Assembly (NCBI RefSeq): GCF_000729995.1
Contig: NZ_JNFG01000208.1
Location: 1-47,190 of the forward strand
Length of the DNA stretch: 47,190 bases
Reading direction: 5' to 3'
Origin: Caballeronia sordidicola
GTDB lineage: Bacteria > Pseudomonadota > Gammaproteobacteria > Burkholderiales > Burkholderiaceae
Below, in pieces: positions 17,022 to 25,266 of the stretch. A model generated the notes under the pieces. The model was not told the origin of the DNA and did no database searches. It saw only the letters and a list, made by a program, of their open reading frames with translations. Position numbers and translations under genes: made by a program. How positions within the stretch are numbered: position 1 is the first letter of the stretch; each line of letters starts with the position of its first letter.

Positions 17022-17924
17022 TCAGCTCGTCTGCATCATCTCGTTGCTGATCCAGTCGGTCACCGATGTCCGCTTCGGTTCCCAGCCCAGCAGTTCCCGC
17101 GCGTGCTTGCCACGCACCCGGCTATTCGATCCCAGCCCGTACGACGCCATTTCGTAGCCCCATTCCTTCTTGGCTTCCTCGAGCGGCCAGTCTTGCGGCG
17201 CGCCGAGACCGAGGACTTTAGCCATCGCCGTTGTCATATCGCGGAAAACGGCTTCGCCGCTTTCGACGAAATAGAACGTACCGGCCGGCGACTTTTCAAG
17301 CGCACGAGCGTAGAGGTCGGCGACATCGTCGATATGCACGTTCGACCAGATATTGCGGCCCGGGCCCACGTGCCGGACGATGCCGCTCTTTTTCGCCTGA
17401 GCCAGCAAACGCGGCAACTGCACGCTTTTCGCGTTCGTCATGGCGCCGTGGCCGTAGATCAGCGTGTTGCACAGCACGGACGCACGCACGCCGCGTTTGG
17501 CGGAGTCGAGCACGAGGTTATCGATGGCCACGCGCGCGGCTTTATCGGCCGTCGGTTCGGGCAGCTTGTCCTCGTAGTAGATCGTGTCCGTTCCTTCGCC
17601 GCCGGACGCATCGCCGACAATGCTCGAACCGCTCGTATGCAACAGCGGTTTGTTCGAGCCCTCGAGCCCTTCGATCAACGCTTCGACCGCGCCGCGATGG
17701 TCGCTGCTGGCCGCGTTGATGACGCCATCGGCTGCTTTCGCCTGCGCGATCAGCAACGCCCGGTCGTCCAGGCTGCCGATCACGGGTTCAATTCCTAATG
17801 CCTTGAGTTCGTCCGCCTGTTCCGGGCGGCGGATGAGGCCGTTGACCTGATGGCCGTCGCGAACCAGCCGCGCCGCAATCGAACCGCCGATAAAACCGCC
17901 CGCGCCAGTGATAAAAATCTTCAT
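17022..17924 (-). CDS. NAD-dependent epimerase/dehydratase family protein (extended/atypical SDR)
   Basis: 300 residues. The N-terminal dinucleotide fold starts MKIFITGAGGFIGGSIA, with GxxGxxG at 7-13, and Arg residues after strand 2 (LIRRPEQ) suggest NADP use. It resembles the NmrA/YwnB-like atypical SDRs more than sugar epimerases. The usual YxxxK pair is not obvious; a Lys occurs in PTADKAARVAIDN. The role is a cytoplasmic oxidoreductase or redox sensor of unknown substrate. It is divergent from the LysR regulator (118 bp between starts), the standard layout for a regulator and its target. Confidence 0.85.
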   Translation of the reverse strand: MKIFITGAGGFIGGSIAARLVRDGHQVNGLIRRPEQADELKALGIEPVIGSLDDRALLIAQAKAADGVINAASSDHRGAVEALIEGLEGSNKPLLHTSGSSIVGDASGGEGTDTIYYEDKLPEPTADKAARVAIDNLVLDSAKRGVRASVLCNTLIYGHGAMTNAKSVQLPRLLAQAKKSGIVRHVGPGRNIWSNVHIDDVADLYARALEKSPAGTFYFVESGEAVFRDMTTAMAKVLGLGAPQDWPLEEAKKEWGYEMASYGLGSNSRVRGKHARELLGWEPKRTSVTDWISNEMMQTS

Positions 17925-18014
17925 GTCCGTTCTCCTGTGAGTTCTTTGGGTTGAGTCGATGCATGCAGTATCCCCGCCTTCGACTTTCGCAAAAACAGTG
18001 TTAGTCTCAAATCA

Positions 18015-18029
18015 ATCTTGATTCAAGAT
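18015..18029. promoter_or_regulatory. Palindrome in epimerase/lysR divergent promoter
   Basis: ATCTTGA (18015-18021), one T, TCAAGAT (18023-18029): perfect 7-bp arms and a T-N11-A core, the LysR-box pattern. It ends 13 bp before the regulator start, so it could mediate autorepression and control of the divergent gene. Confidence 0.5.
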
Positions 18030-18042
18030 CAACAATGGATCG

Positions 18043-18930
18043 ATGAAAACGACGACTGAGGAACTGCTGGCGTTCGTGACCGTGATCGACAGCGGCTCGA
18101 TCACGGCGGCGGCCGAAGCCTTGCAGCAAACCGTTTCCGGCGTAAGCCGGGCATTGACGCGGCTGGAGCACAAGCTCGACGCCACGCTGGTGCGGCGGAC
18201 TACCCGCCGCTTGCAACTCACCGACGAAGGCGAGCTTTTCCTCGTGCGCGCGCGTGCGATCCTCGCTGCAATGGAGGACGCCGAGGAGTCGATCGCCCGC
18301 CAACGTCAGCGGCCGGCGGGGCGGTTGCGGGTGGATGCTGCGTCGCCGTTCATGCTGCATTGCATCGTGCCGCACGTTCAGGCGTTCGCCGCGGCGTATC
18401 CGGAGATCATGCTGGAACTGAGCAGCAATGAGCGGATTGTCGACTTGATGGAGCAGCGTGTGGATATCGCGATCCGTATCGGCGCGCTGCAGGATTCCAC
18501 GCTGCACGCGCGCTCGCTCGGCAGCAGCCGGCTGCGCGTCCTGGCGAGCCCCGCGTATCTCGCGGAACGGGGAGAGCCGCGCACGGTGGCTGAATTGCGG
18601 CGGCATCGGCTGATCGGCTTTACAGCGCCCGAGAGTTTGAACGACTGGCCATTGACCGATGACGACGGCGCGCGCTTTCGGATCGCGCCGGATGTTGCGG
18701 CATCGAGTGGCGAAACCATGCGGCAACTTGCGCTGGCGGGAGGCGGGATCGTGTCTCTCGCCGCGTACATGACCAGCGCCGACGTAGCCAGTGGACGCCT
18801 GCAAACCGTGATGGACCCCGTTTTGCTCGACGTCCGCCAACCGATCAGCGCGGTGTTTTACCAGAGCGCATCGATGGCGGGACGGGCGAAAGCTTTCCTC
18901 GATTTTCTCGCCGGAAGGTTGGTGCTCTAG
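18043..18930 (+). CDS. LysR-family transcriptional regulator
   Basis: 295 residues. N-terminal helix-turn-helix at about 1-60 (AFVTVIDSGSITAAAEALQQTVSGVSRALTRLEHKL), then an effector-binding domain with the two Rossmann-like lobes (GRLRVDAASPFMLHCIVP ... LGSSRLRVLASPAYLAERG). This subgroup (close to AaeR/DmlR-like regulators) often controls an adjacent divergent oxidoreductase. That is the case here, the epimerase-like gene at 17022-17924. The RidA gene follows directly (stop TAG shares a base with an upstream GTG) and may be co-transcribed. Confidence 0.92.
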   Translation: MKTTTEELLAFVTVIDSGSITAAAEALQQTVSGVSRALTRLEHKLDATLVRRTTRRLQLTDEGELFLVRARAILAAMEDAEESIARQRQRPAGRLRVDAASPFMLHCIVPHVQAFAAAYPEIMLELSSNERIVDLMEQRVDIAIRIGALQDSTLHARSLGSSRLRVLASPAYLAERGEPRTVAELRRHRLIGFTAPESLNDWPLTDDDGARFRIAPDVAASSGETMRQLALAGGGIVSLAAYMTSADVASGRLQTVMDPVLLDVRQPISAVFYQSASMAGRAKAFLDFLAGRLVL

Positions 18931-18974
18931 TGCGCCAGACGTATGCTTCCGTTTTCTACTTTTTTAACATTTAT

Positions 18975-19364
18975 ATGTCCATTGAACTCATCAACGCACC
19001 GGGTCTTCCGGTTCCCGCCGGCCACTACAGCCACGCGACTCGTGCGGGTAATCTCGTTTGCGTGTCTGGACAATTGCCGATGCGCCCCGACGGCACGCAT
19101 ACAGGCGACTTGCCGTTCGAACAGCAGGCCCAGCAAGCGCTGAAAAACGTCAGCACCGTGCTGGCCGCGGCCGGAGCGGGCTTGAAGGACGTGATCGAAG
19201 TGACGGTTTACCTGGTTGGCGTGGATCACTGGAAAACCTTCAACGAAATCTATGCGCGTCATTTCGGTGACTGGAAACCCGCACGGGCAGTCGTTCCCGT
19301 GGGCGCGCTGCACTATGGTTACCTGCTGGAAATCGCGGCGCGGGCCTGGGTGGAACCGGCTTGA
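18975..19364 (+). CDS. RidA/YjgF/YER057c/UK114-family protein
   Basis: 129 residues from the ATG at 18975. A GTG at 18930 overlapping the LysR stop gives a 15-residue extension without family similarity. Typical blocks are GHYSHATRAGNLVCVSGQLPM, QAQQALKNVSTVLAAAGAGLKDVIEVTVYLVGVDHW and RAVVPVGALHYGYLLEIAARAW. RidA hydrolyses reactive enamine/imine intermediates such as 2-aminoacrylate made by PLP enzymes; many paralogues have narrower unknown roles. Here the usual Arg-x-x-(V/A)xVxxLP core reads RAVVPVGALH, so this is likely a divergent subgroup rather than housekeeping RidA. Confidence 0.88.
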   Translation: MSIELINAPGLPVPAGHYSHATRAGNLVCVSGQLPMRPDGTHTGDLPFEQQAQQALKNVSTVLAAAGAGLKDVIEVTVYLVGVDHWKTFNEIYARHFGDWKPARAVVPVGALHYGYLLEIAARAWVEPA

Positions 19365-19493
19365 GTTGTTGTTTGTTTGCGTGGCGGTTCGGTACCGACA
19401 GGAATCGGGCCGAGCGTACAACCGTTCGATTCACGTTGGCGTGACGCGGCAGCGCTTTTATCATGGCGAGGTTGCGTCCTTACCGGTGACGTC

Positions 19494-20957
19494 ATGATCC
19501 AACTCGTGCTGTTTCTGCTGGGCGTGGACTATCTGCGCCGCCGTTCGCTTACGTTGGCGGTGGTGGGCGGCATCTGGCTGGTGATCGGGGTGTCGGTGTT
19601 TATCGATGCCCTCGACGGCGTCCTGTATTTCCCCATCCATGTATTCGCCTGGCTGCTGCTCATCGAAGGTATTGCGACCCTCGCCATAGCGCGTATTGGC
19701 GTGGGCGGCCAGCGCACGCTACGTTACGTGAAAGGCGGCGCGTTCATGCTCGCCGCGCTGCTGATCATGTTGGGCAATCATCACGGCAACTTCGTCCTGT
19801 CGATGATCTTCGGCACGCTTTTTCTCGCCGATGGCTTGCTGCAGAGCGTGTCGGCCGTTGTGGTGCGTTATAGCCGATGGAGGATCGTGCTGGCGTTGGC
19901 TATCGTTGAAATCCTGCTCGCTGTATTTTTCTTTGAACCGTATCCCACGCATTACGTTGGCACGGCGCCTTACGCGATAGGGCTTGGACTCGCGTTTGGC
20001 GGCTGGAACATGCTGTGGATCGCGTTTCGCGTACGCCGCATGGAAAGTTTGCCGCCTGAAAACGAAAAGGCGCTGACGCTTTCCGATGACGTCATTGCCG
20101 ATCCCACGCTCGCTGAAAAGTCCGCTGCAACGAAGGCCGCTGCGGCCGCGGCGCTCACCTCGTTGACCGAGGCCGACAGCCCGTTCGAATGGGACGGCCC
20201 TCCCGCCGCCGATGAAAAAGCGCTCACGGTGCATGTGTGGACGCCGGTCGGGTCCGCGCGGGCGCAGGCCAACCGGCGCCTGATCGTGGACCGCTACATT
20301 GCCGCCGTCGATGCCAACGGCGTCATCTCGACGGGCCATGCGGCGCTTGAATCACCCGAGGGTATTTACATCAGCCTGTATCCGGGGGTGGAAATCGATC
20401 GTGCGCCGGATGAGTTCGGACGCATCTTGCGCGCGACCCGCGAGAACAACGTGCCGGGCACGTTCCAGCCGGACTACGCGACGGAATCGAAGGCTTGGTG
20501 CGAATCCACGACCCGCGTGCGTATTCGCAATTACCGGCCGGATCGGTTGAAGGTGTTTTGGGACAAATATCAACAGGATCAGACCTATAACCTGACCTAC
20601 CGGAATTGTTCCAGCACGGTTTCCAAGGCGCTGGAAGCAGCGCTCGAAGGGACGGTGGGCACCTTTCACGGCCGCGATACCGGTTGGCGCGCGTTCCTGC
20701 GCCTGATCGTCACGCCGGAGCTGTGGGTCGCCGCGCAGATCCGCAAGCGCGCGGCCACGATGGCCTGGACCCCGGGCCTGACGCTCGACTATGCGCGTGC
20801 GCTTAGCATGCTGGCCGATCCTCGGCCGTTTGGCTATCTCAAGATGGCACGGCTCGCGGTGCGCAAGATGCTGCGCTCGCGGCGCGAATGGCGGCAGGAA
20901 GCATCCGATGCCGCCGACGCCCGTGCAGGCCGGATGGACGGCTCGGGCGCTTCGTAG
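19494..20957 (+). CDS. HdeD-like membrane domain fused to permuted papain-like (NlpC/P60-type) domain
   Basis: 487 residues from the ATG at 19494. Residues 1-180 hold about six membrane helices in the DUF308/HdeD pattern (LTLAVVGGIWLVIGVSVFIDAL, LLLIEGIATLAIA, GGAFMLAALLIML). An Ala-rich linker follows to about 240. Residues 245-400 look like a circularly permuted NlpC/P60 or YiiX-like domain: His282 in STGHAALES precedes Cys372 in YRNCSSTVSKALEAAL, the His-before-Cys order of permuted papain folds. It may cut or modify cell-wall peptides or lipids at the inner membrane. The assignment of the second half is by motif only. Confidence 0.7.
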   Translation: MIQLVLFLLGVDYLRRRSLTLAVVGGIWLVIGVSVFIDALDGVLYFPIHVFAWLLLIEGIATLAIARIGVGGQRTLRYVKGGAFMLAALLIMLGNHHGNFVLSMIFGTLFLADGLLQSVSAVVVRYSRWRIVLALAIVEILLAVFFFEPYPTHYVGTAPYAIGLGLAFGGWNMLWIAFRVRRMESLPPENEKALTLSDDVIADPTLAEKSAATKAAAAAALTSLTEADSPFEWDGPPAADEKALTVHVWTPVGSARAQANRRLIVDRYIAAVDANGVISTGHAALESPEGIYISLYPGVEIDRAPDEFGRILRATRENNVPGTFQPDYATESKAWCESTTRVRIRNYRPDRLKVFWDKYQQDQTYNLTYRNCSSTVSKALEAALEGTVGTFHGRDTGWRAFLRLIVTPELWVAAQIRKRAATMAWTPGLTLDYARALSMLADPRPFGYLKMARLAVRKMLRSRREWRQEASDAADARAGRMDGSGAS

Positions 20958-21085
20958 GTTGTGTGCGACGTCGTGGTGCAGCGTTCGGTGGAGTGGCTGC
21001 GGCGCGTGTTCGCTAGCCATTCGCTGCTTGCGATTGACGATTTGCGGCTTGAGACTCGACACCTTCAACCCCGACCTGCACTAGC

Positions 21086-21148
21086 GACCTTCGACCTTCG
21101 ACCTTCGACCGGCGACCTTCGACCGGCGACCGGTGACCTTCGACCTTC
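21086..21148. repeat. Heptanucleotide tandem array, GACCTTC/GACCGGC
   Basis: Nine 7-bp units in phase: six GACCTTC, two GACCGGC and one GACCGGT. It lies in the intergenic space between the membrane/papain-like gene and the stop of the phosphoesterase gene (21194). No protein gene covers it. Units are too short and have no spacers, so it is a simple tandem repeat. Confidence 0.9.
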
Positions 21149-21193
21149 GATGGGAGAATCGCGGCGTGCGACATGCCGCTTGCCATGCGTGGC

Positions 21194-22882
21194 TCACCCA
21201 AGATCGAGCGTAGCCGTCATGTCCCCCAGCGGCGCTTCACCATTTGCCGCGAATGCCCGGTCCCGCGCGACGACGCCATCAAGCGGCACCAGATCGTGGA
21301 CGCGCGTGATGAAGCGCAGGATGGAGTTCGTGTCGTAGACCGTATGGTCGACGACGCCCTTCTTTGCGAACGGCGCGATCATCAGGGCCGGAATGCGCGA
21401 CCCCGGCCCCCATCGATCCCCTTTGGGCGGCGGCACGTGATCCCACCAGCCGCCGTTCTCGTCGTGCGTGATGATGACGACCGTGCTTTCCCATTGCGGT
21501 CCGCGCTGGATCCGCTCGACGATGTTGGCGAGATGGCGGTCACCCGATTCGACATCGGCGTAACCCGCATGCATGTTCAGATTGCCTTGCGGCTTGTAGA
21601 ACGTCACAGCCGGCAGCCGCCCAGCGTCAATATCCGCAATGAATTTGTTCGTCGACGGATCGTCGCCCAGACCGGCGTCGCGCAGGTGTTGCGTGCGAGC
21701 CTGCGTGCCGGGAGCAAAGCTGCGGAAGTAATTGAATGGCTGATGGTGATACTGGAAATCGGGAACCATGCCGGTGTCGAGGTGCGTGAGCGCATAGTTC
21801 CAGCCGCCGCTATACCACGCCCAGTCCACGCCTTTATCCGATAACCGGTCGCCAATGGTTGCGTAACTCTGCGGCGGCAGCACCCGATAATTCGATGGGT
21901 CCGCCAGCGCCGGATCACCGCCTTCCGCCGGTCGGACATTGCTTGGCTGATAGGGTGGCGCCATGGTGTTGACGGCGTAGCCGTCGGCTGTGAGTGCGCC
22001 GTCGTTGACGAAGGACGGGGGGCCATCGAGTGCCGATGCCGGAGAGTCGGCCGCGAGTTTCAGGCGCGTGCCCAGCGGATCGTCCCCGTCCACGACAGAC
22101 AAGAGCTTTTTCGCGGGACCGTTATGCGCATCCGGATAAAACGGGGCCTGTGCCGAAATCAGATAAATATGATTGAGCCAGGAGCCGCCGAATGCAGCCA
22201 TGAAGAAGTTGTCGCACAGCACGTTTTGCCGGGCGATGTTCCAGAGCTTCAGCGAGTCGGCCGAATTGCGGTAATGCCCCATGACCAGGCCGCCGGAATC
22301 GCCCCATGCAGCGAACTGGTTGTTGCGGCCCGCGTTGATCTGCATCTGGTTCTGATAGAAACGGTGCACGAGGTCGCGCGTGATGACGCCGTTCGGCAGC
22401 GGTTGCCCTTGTGCGTCGACGAGATGGAAGGGTCCGTTCGGCACGCCGTCGATCTGTTTTTCTGAAATCATGTAGCGCTTGCCGTCCACTTCCTGCGCTT
22501 GCGGCACGAGGCCGCCCCAGATTTTCGGCAGGACAGGCATGGGCGTGCGCCCGTCGCGATCCAGCTGGACGTAGCGCGACGCGGGCACGGCTTCCAGCGG
22601 ATATTGCACGCCGGGATAGTTAGCCCATAGATTGCTGAAGCTGCGATTTTCCGCGTAGATCACGACAATATGACGGACCCGCGCTTGCAGCGTTCGGTCG
22701 AGCGCGATGTCAGCGGCCGTCTTCGGGGTAGCCGGGCGCGAGTCAAACAGATTACAGCCGCTCAGCGACAAGCCGGTCAAACCAGCCAGACCCACACCAG
22801 CCGCAAGCAGGCGGCGGCGCACGGGATCGAGGGGCAGGTCGGATGCGGGTGGTTCGTCGCGGGGATCGTCAGTGTGGCTCAT
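21194..22882 (-). CDS. Exported phosphoesterase, phospholipase C/acid phosphatase family
   Basis: 562 residues. The N-terminus has a twin-arginine-like signal: RRR at 22-24, hydrophobic LAAGVGLAGLTGLSLSGC, with a lipobox-like LSGC ending at Cys43. It may therefore be Tat-exported and lipidated. The family block IVVIYAENRSFSNLWANYPG, the central GHYRNSADSLKLWNIARQNVLCDNFF and the metal-site stretch IITHDENGGWWDHVPPP place it in PF04185, close to the acid phosphatase AcpA branch. It would hydrolyse phosphomono- or diesters outside the cytoplasm for phosphate scavenging. Single gene; its 3' side abuts the heptamer repeat array. Confidence 0.9.
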   Translation of the reverse strand: MSHTDDPRDEPPASDLPLDPVRRRLLAAGVGLAGLTGLSLSGCNLFDSRPATPKTAADIALDRTLQARVRHIVVIYAENRSFSNLWANYPGVQYPLEAVPASRYVQLDRDGRTPMPVLPKIWGGLVPQAQEVDGKRYMISEKQIDGVPNGPFHLVDAQGQPLPNGVITRDLVHRFYQNQMQINAGRNNQFAAWGDSGGLVMGHYRNSADSLKLWNIARQNVLCDNFFMAAFGGSWLNHIYLISAQAPFYPDAHNGPAKKLLSVVDGDDPLGTRLKLAADSPASALDGPPSFVNDGALTADGYAVNTMAPPYQPSNVRPAEGGDPALADPSNYRVLPPQSYATIGDRLSDKGVDWAWYSGGWNYALTHLDTGMVPDFQYHHQPFNYFRSFAPGTQARTQHLRDAGLGDDPSTNKFIADIDAGRLPAVTFYKPQGNLNMHAGYADVESGDRHLANIVERIQRGPQWESTVVIITHDENGGWWDHVPPPKGDRWGPGSRIPALMIAPFAKKGVVDHTVYDTNSILRFITRVHDLVPLDGVVARDRAFAANGEAPLGDMTATLDLG

Positions 22883-23606
22883 CGCAGCTCCTGAATGTCT
22901 GGCGGCTCATCAATGTGCTTATTGATGGTGATACATGATGTAGCTAAATAATGTGACTCAACAGTGACTCAATCTTGCGGCTAACTATTTTGAATCAAAG
23001 CGGGGAATCAAAGCAAAGCTGGGGTTGCCGCGCTTTTCATGGCAGTAACGGCTGCGGCGGGCGCACAAGATTTGCCGATTGATTGTAAGCGCGAATTTGT
23101 CCCCACCTATCTGCCGAGTTTGAGAAGGTTCATCAAAATCAAAAAAGAAGCCACGCGACCTCCGTCAGTTGCATCGCTCATCATTGTGTTCCAGCCATGG
23201 CAATCGCCATGACACGTCACAATTTCAAGGTTCGAAAATCCCGCTGCTCGCGCTTCCAGGTTCGCCGCAATTGAACCAGGCATTTCACGCATTTCTTCGT
23301 CGATTGCCTTAAGCGCAAGACGGCGTCAGCGCCGGCAATCGAAAACCTCGTCCGGTCTTTGGCTGCAGCTAGCCACGCAGGCGCCGGAGCACGTCCGCTC
23401 CCGGTCGCTCCGGTCTTGGGGTCAAGATATTTCGCGGCCTGCGGTCTCTTGCGCTGTCCATTGTGTCCGGGTTAGATTGGCGACAAACCCACGCGTTGCT
23501 TCCCGCATGGTTGATTTGCATCCCAGCCTGCAGGCCGAACGTTTTGACTGGTAGCACCGCCGCGCGTCCCTGGTAAGCGTATTCTGGCAAGTATTCAGGA
23601 GACGAC
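22883..23606. other. Intergenic debris with one recognisable remnant
   Basis: About 725 bp without an intact gene. It includes the kinase-like remnant at 23107-23330. No promoter or RNA structure was convincing. The SDR ribosome binding site AGGAGACG ends just before its ATG at 23608. Confidence 0.5.
23107..23330 (-). pseudogene. Possible aminoglycoside/choline-kinase-like (APH fold) remnant
   Basis: The minus frame up to an in-frame stop near 23326 encodes about 72 residues with IVTCHGDCHGWNTMM, which matches the catalytic HGDxHxxN loop of the APH/RdoA kinase fold. It is preceded by a helix (AIDEEMREMPGSIAANLEARAAG) as seen before that loop. The N-lobe and the downstream metal-binding Asp motif are absent. 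A shifted frame just upstream (DAVLRLRQSTKK) suggests a frameshift. It is probably a relic. Confidence 0.35.
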
Positions 23607-23607
23607 C

Positions 23608-24483
23608 ATGAGCCTTGCTGGCAAGACACTATTCATTTCCGGTGGTAGTCGCGGCATCGGACTTGCGATTGCACTCAGAGCCGCACGCGACGGCGCGAAC
23701 GTCGTCATTGCCGCAAAGACGGCCGATCCGGACCCGCGTCTCGAGGGTACGATTTATACGGCGGCTGCCGCTATTGAAGCGGCTGGCGGCAGGGCACTCC
23801 CGCTGGTTGTGGACATTCGCGACGAGGAACGCGTAAAAGCCGCAGTTGCCGAGACCGTTGGGCTGTTCGGTGGCGTCGATATACTCGTGAACAATGCCAG
23901 CGCCATTCGACTCACTGGCACACTTGACACACCTGTTAAACGATATGACCTGATGCATGGAGTCAATGGCAGAGGGACGTTTGTGTGTGCACAGGCCTGC
24001 CTGCCTCACCTTCTCAATTCATCGAACCCGCACATCCTCACACTGTCACCGCCATTGGTCAGCGACGCGAAATGGTTTAAAGATTTTCCGGCGTACACCA
24101 TCGCAAAATACACGATGAGCCTGTTCACGCTGGCGCTTGCCGGTGAGTTCAAGGACCGTGGTGTCGCAGTCAATTCACTATGGCCCAGAACTGCCATCGC
24201 GACTGCTGCTGTGCGAAACGAGATTGGCGGCGCGGGCATGGTTGCGGCATGTCGCAAGCCGGAAATAGTCGCTGACGCGGCCCACTTTATCCTGACGCGC
24301 CCCGCTAAGGAGTGCTCGGGAAATTTTTTCCTCGACGACGAGGTTCTGCTCGGTGCGGGTGTCCGGGACTTCGCTCAGTATGACGTGCAGGCCGGGGCCG
24401 CATTACAAGCTGATTTATTTGTAGAGGCTTTGCCCGGAATGCTGCCGGCGGACAATATGCTAAAGCTTGCGAAGCGCTCGTGA
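23608..24483 (+). CDS. Short-chain dehydrogenase/reductase, HSDL2-like
   Basis: 291 residues with an AGGAGA ribosome binding site. Cofactor motif SGGSRGIG (11-18), NNAS (95-98), catalytic triad Ser147, Tyr163 and Lys167 in PAYTIAKYTMS. The C-terminal FFLDDEVLLGAGVRDFAQYDV is typical of the SDR_c09/HSDL2-type subgroup, which often acts on hydroxyacyl or fatty-acid-like substrates. It stands alone on the plus strand in debris. The catabolic cluster further on could use an alcohol dehydrogenase step, but shared pathway is a guess. Confidence 0.9.
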   Translation: MSLAGKTLFISGGSRGIGLAIALRAARDGANVVIAAKTADPDPRLEGTIYTAAAAIEAAGGRALPLVVDIRDEERVKAAVAETVGLFGGVDILVNNASAIRLTGTLDTPVKRYDLMHGVNGRGTFVCAQACLPHLLNSSNPHILTLSPPLVSDAKWFKDFPAYTIAKYTMSLFTLALAGEFKDRGVAVNSLWPRTAIATAAVRNEIGGAGMVAACRKPEIVADAAHFILTRPAKECSGNFFLDDEVLLGAGVRDFAQYDVQAGAALQADLFVEALPGMLPADNMLKLAKRS

Positions 24484-24720
24484 GATTCGCTGGTGGCACT
24501 GCTGCCGCCTTCTAACCAATCAGGCCTAAACGATAAGCCTGTTCCGGGCGCGACGACGCTAGCCGGCACACCGTGTCCTTCGCCTTGCGTCCGCTCCACC
24601 ATGCATGTCGCACAGCCAATGCTTCGTCGCGGCTCGCTCTTCGTCACGTAGGGTGCTATGCCGACGCCAGATGTTGAAGACGTGGATACGGCAAGATATA
24701 TAAATGAAGCCGTGACAGGG

Positions 24721-25266
24721 CTATCGCAATCTGGACACGCCCGCTTCCTCGAAATACATGCGGTCAAGCGATAGAGCCATGCCGAATTCTGAAGCTTGCC
24801 GCTGGCCCTTGGTTCCCCAATACTCAACCTGTCCGCACTGGCCGACGACAATGACTTCGCGGGCGCCACCTTCCAGATAGCTCTCGACCCTGCGGTCAAT
24901 GTCCTTCGCCCTGTCGCTATCGAGAAGCACCTCAACACAAAGGTCGGGCACGAACGGCACAGGGTCGTCGCGGTCGAAAGCTTCCCACTTATCGCACGAC
25001 ATCCAGACTACGTCTGGGACCCTAATGCCAAATGACGGGGTCGTAACGGCCACCGACATGGCGCAAAGGTGACCAATGTGTTCGGTTAGGTCACAGTAGA
25101 CATCTGTGAGCACTATCTGGCGCCTGGCTGACGGAGAGGGATTCAGTATCGCTTCGCCAAGTTCGTCAAGTTCATACTGGTAGCGCCCAGCCAGCTCCGC
25201 CTTCGGAATGAGGTGATGCCACGCGGCGAGCAGTTCGCAGCGGTCCAGAAGAGCAGGTGTGCCCAT
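24721..25266 (-). CDS. Uma2-family (DUF820) PD-(D/E)XK nuclease-fold protein
   Basis: 181 residues from the ATG at 25266. The frame extends to 25320 without family similarity. Typical blocks are FGIRVPDVVWMSCDKWEAF (Asp of the nuclease fold), PDLCVEVLLDSDRAKDIDRRVESYLEGGAREVIVV (Glu and following helix) and WGTKGQ. Where most Uma2 proteins have a Lys in DxxxK..Y, this one reads DIDRRVESY, so an Arg replaces it. Uma2 proteins are common in cyanobacteria and plasmids, and their role is unproven. It stands alone between debris, preceded by a palindrome at 25330-25348. Family call good, activity doubtful. Confidence 0.8.
   Translation of the reverse strand: MGTPALLDRCELLAAWHHLIPKAELAGRYQYELDELGEAILNPSPSARRQIVLTDVYCDLTEHIGHLCAMSVAVTTPSFGIRVPDVVWMSCDKWEAFDRDDPVPFVPDLCVEVLLDSDRAKDIDRRVESYLEGGAREVIVVGQCGQVEYWGTKGQRQASEFGMALSLDRMYFEEAGVSRLR

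Noticed and set aside
21086..21148. Could the heptamer array be a CRISPR or a DnaA-box origin?
   Set aside because: Units are contiguous 7-mers without spacers, and the sequence does not match DnaA boxes; no cas or replication gene is near.
24484..24720. Minus-frame peptide FNIWRRHSTL resembling the end of IS3-type integrases
   Set aside because: The match is about ten residues, the usual following GYLSPxE-type block is absent, and no inverted repeat ends were found.
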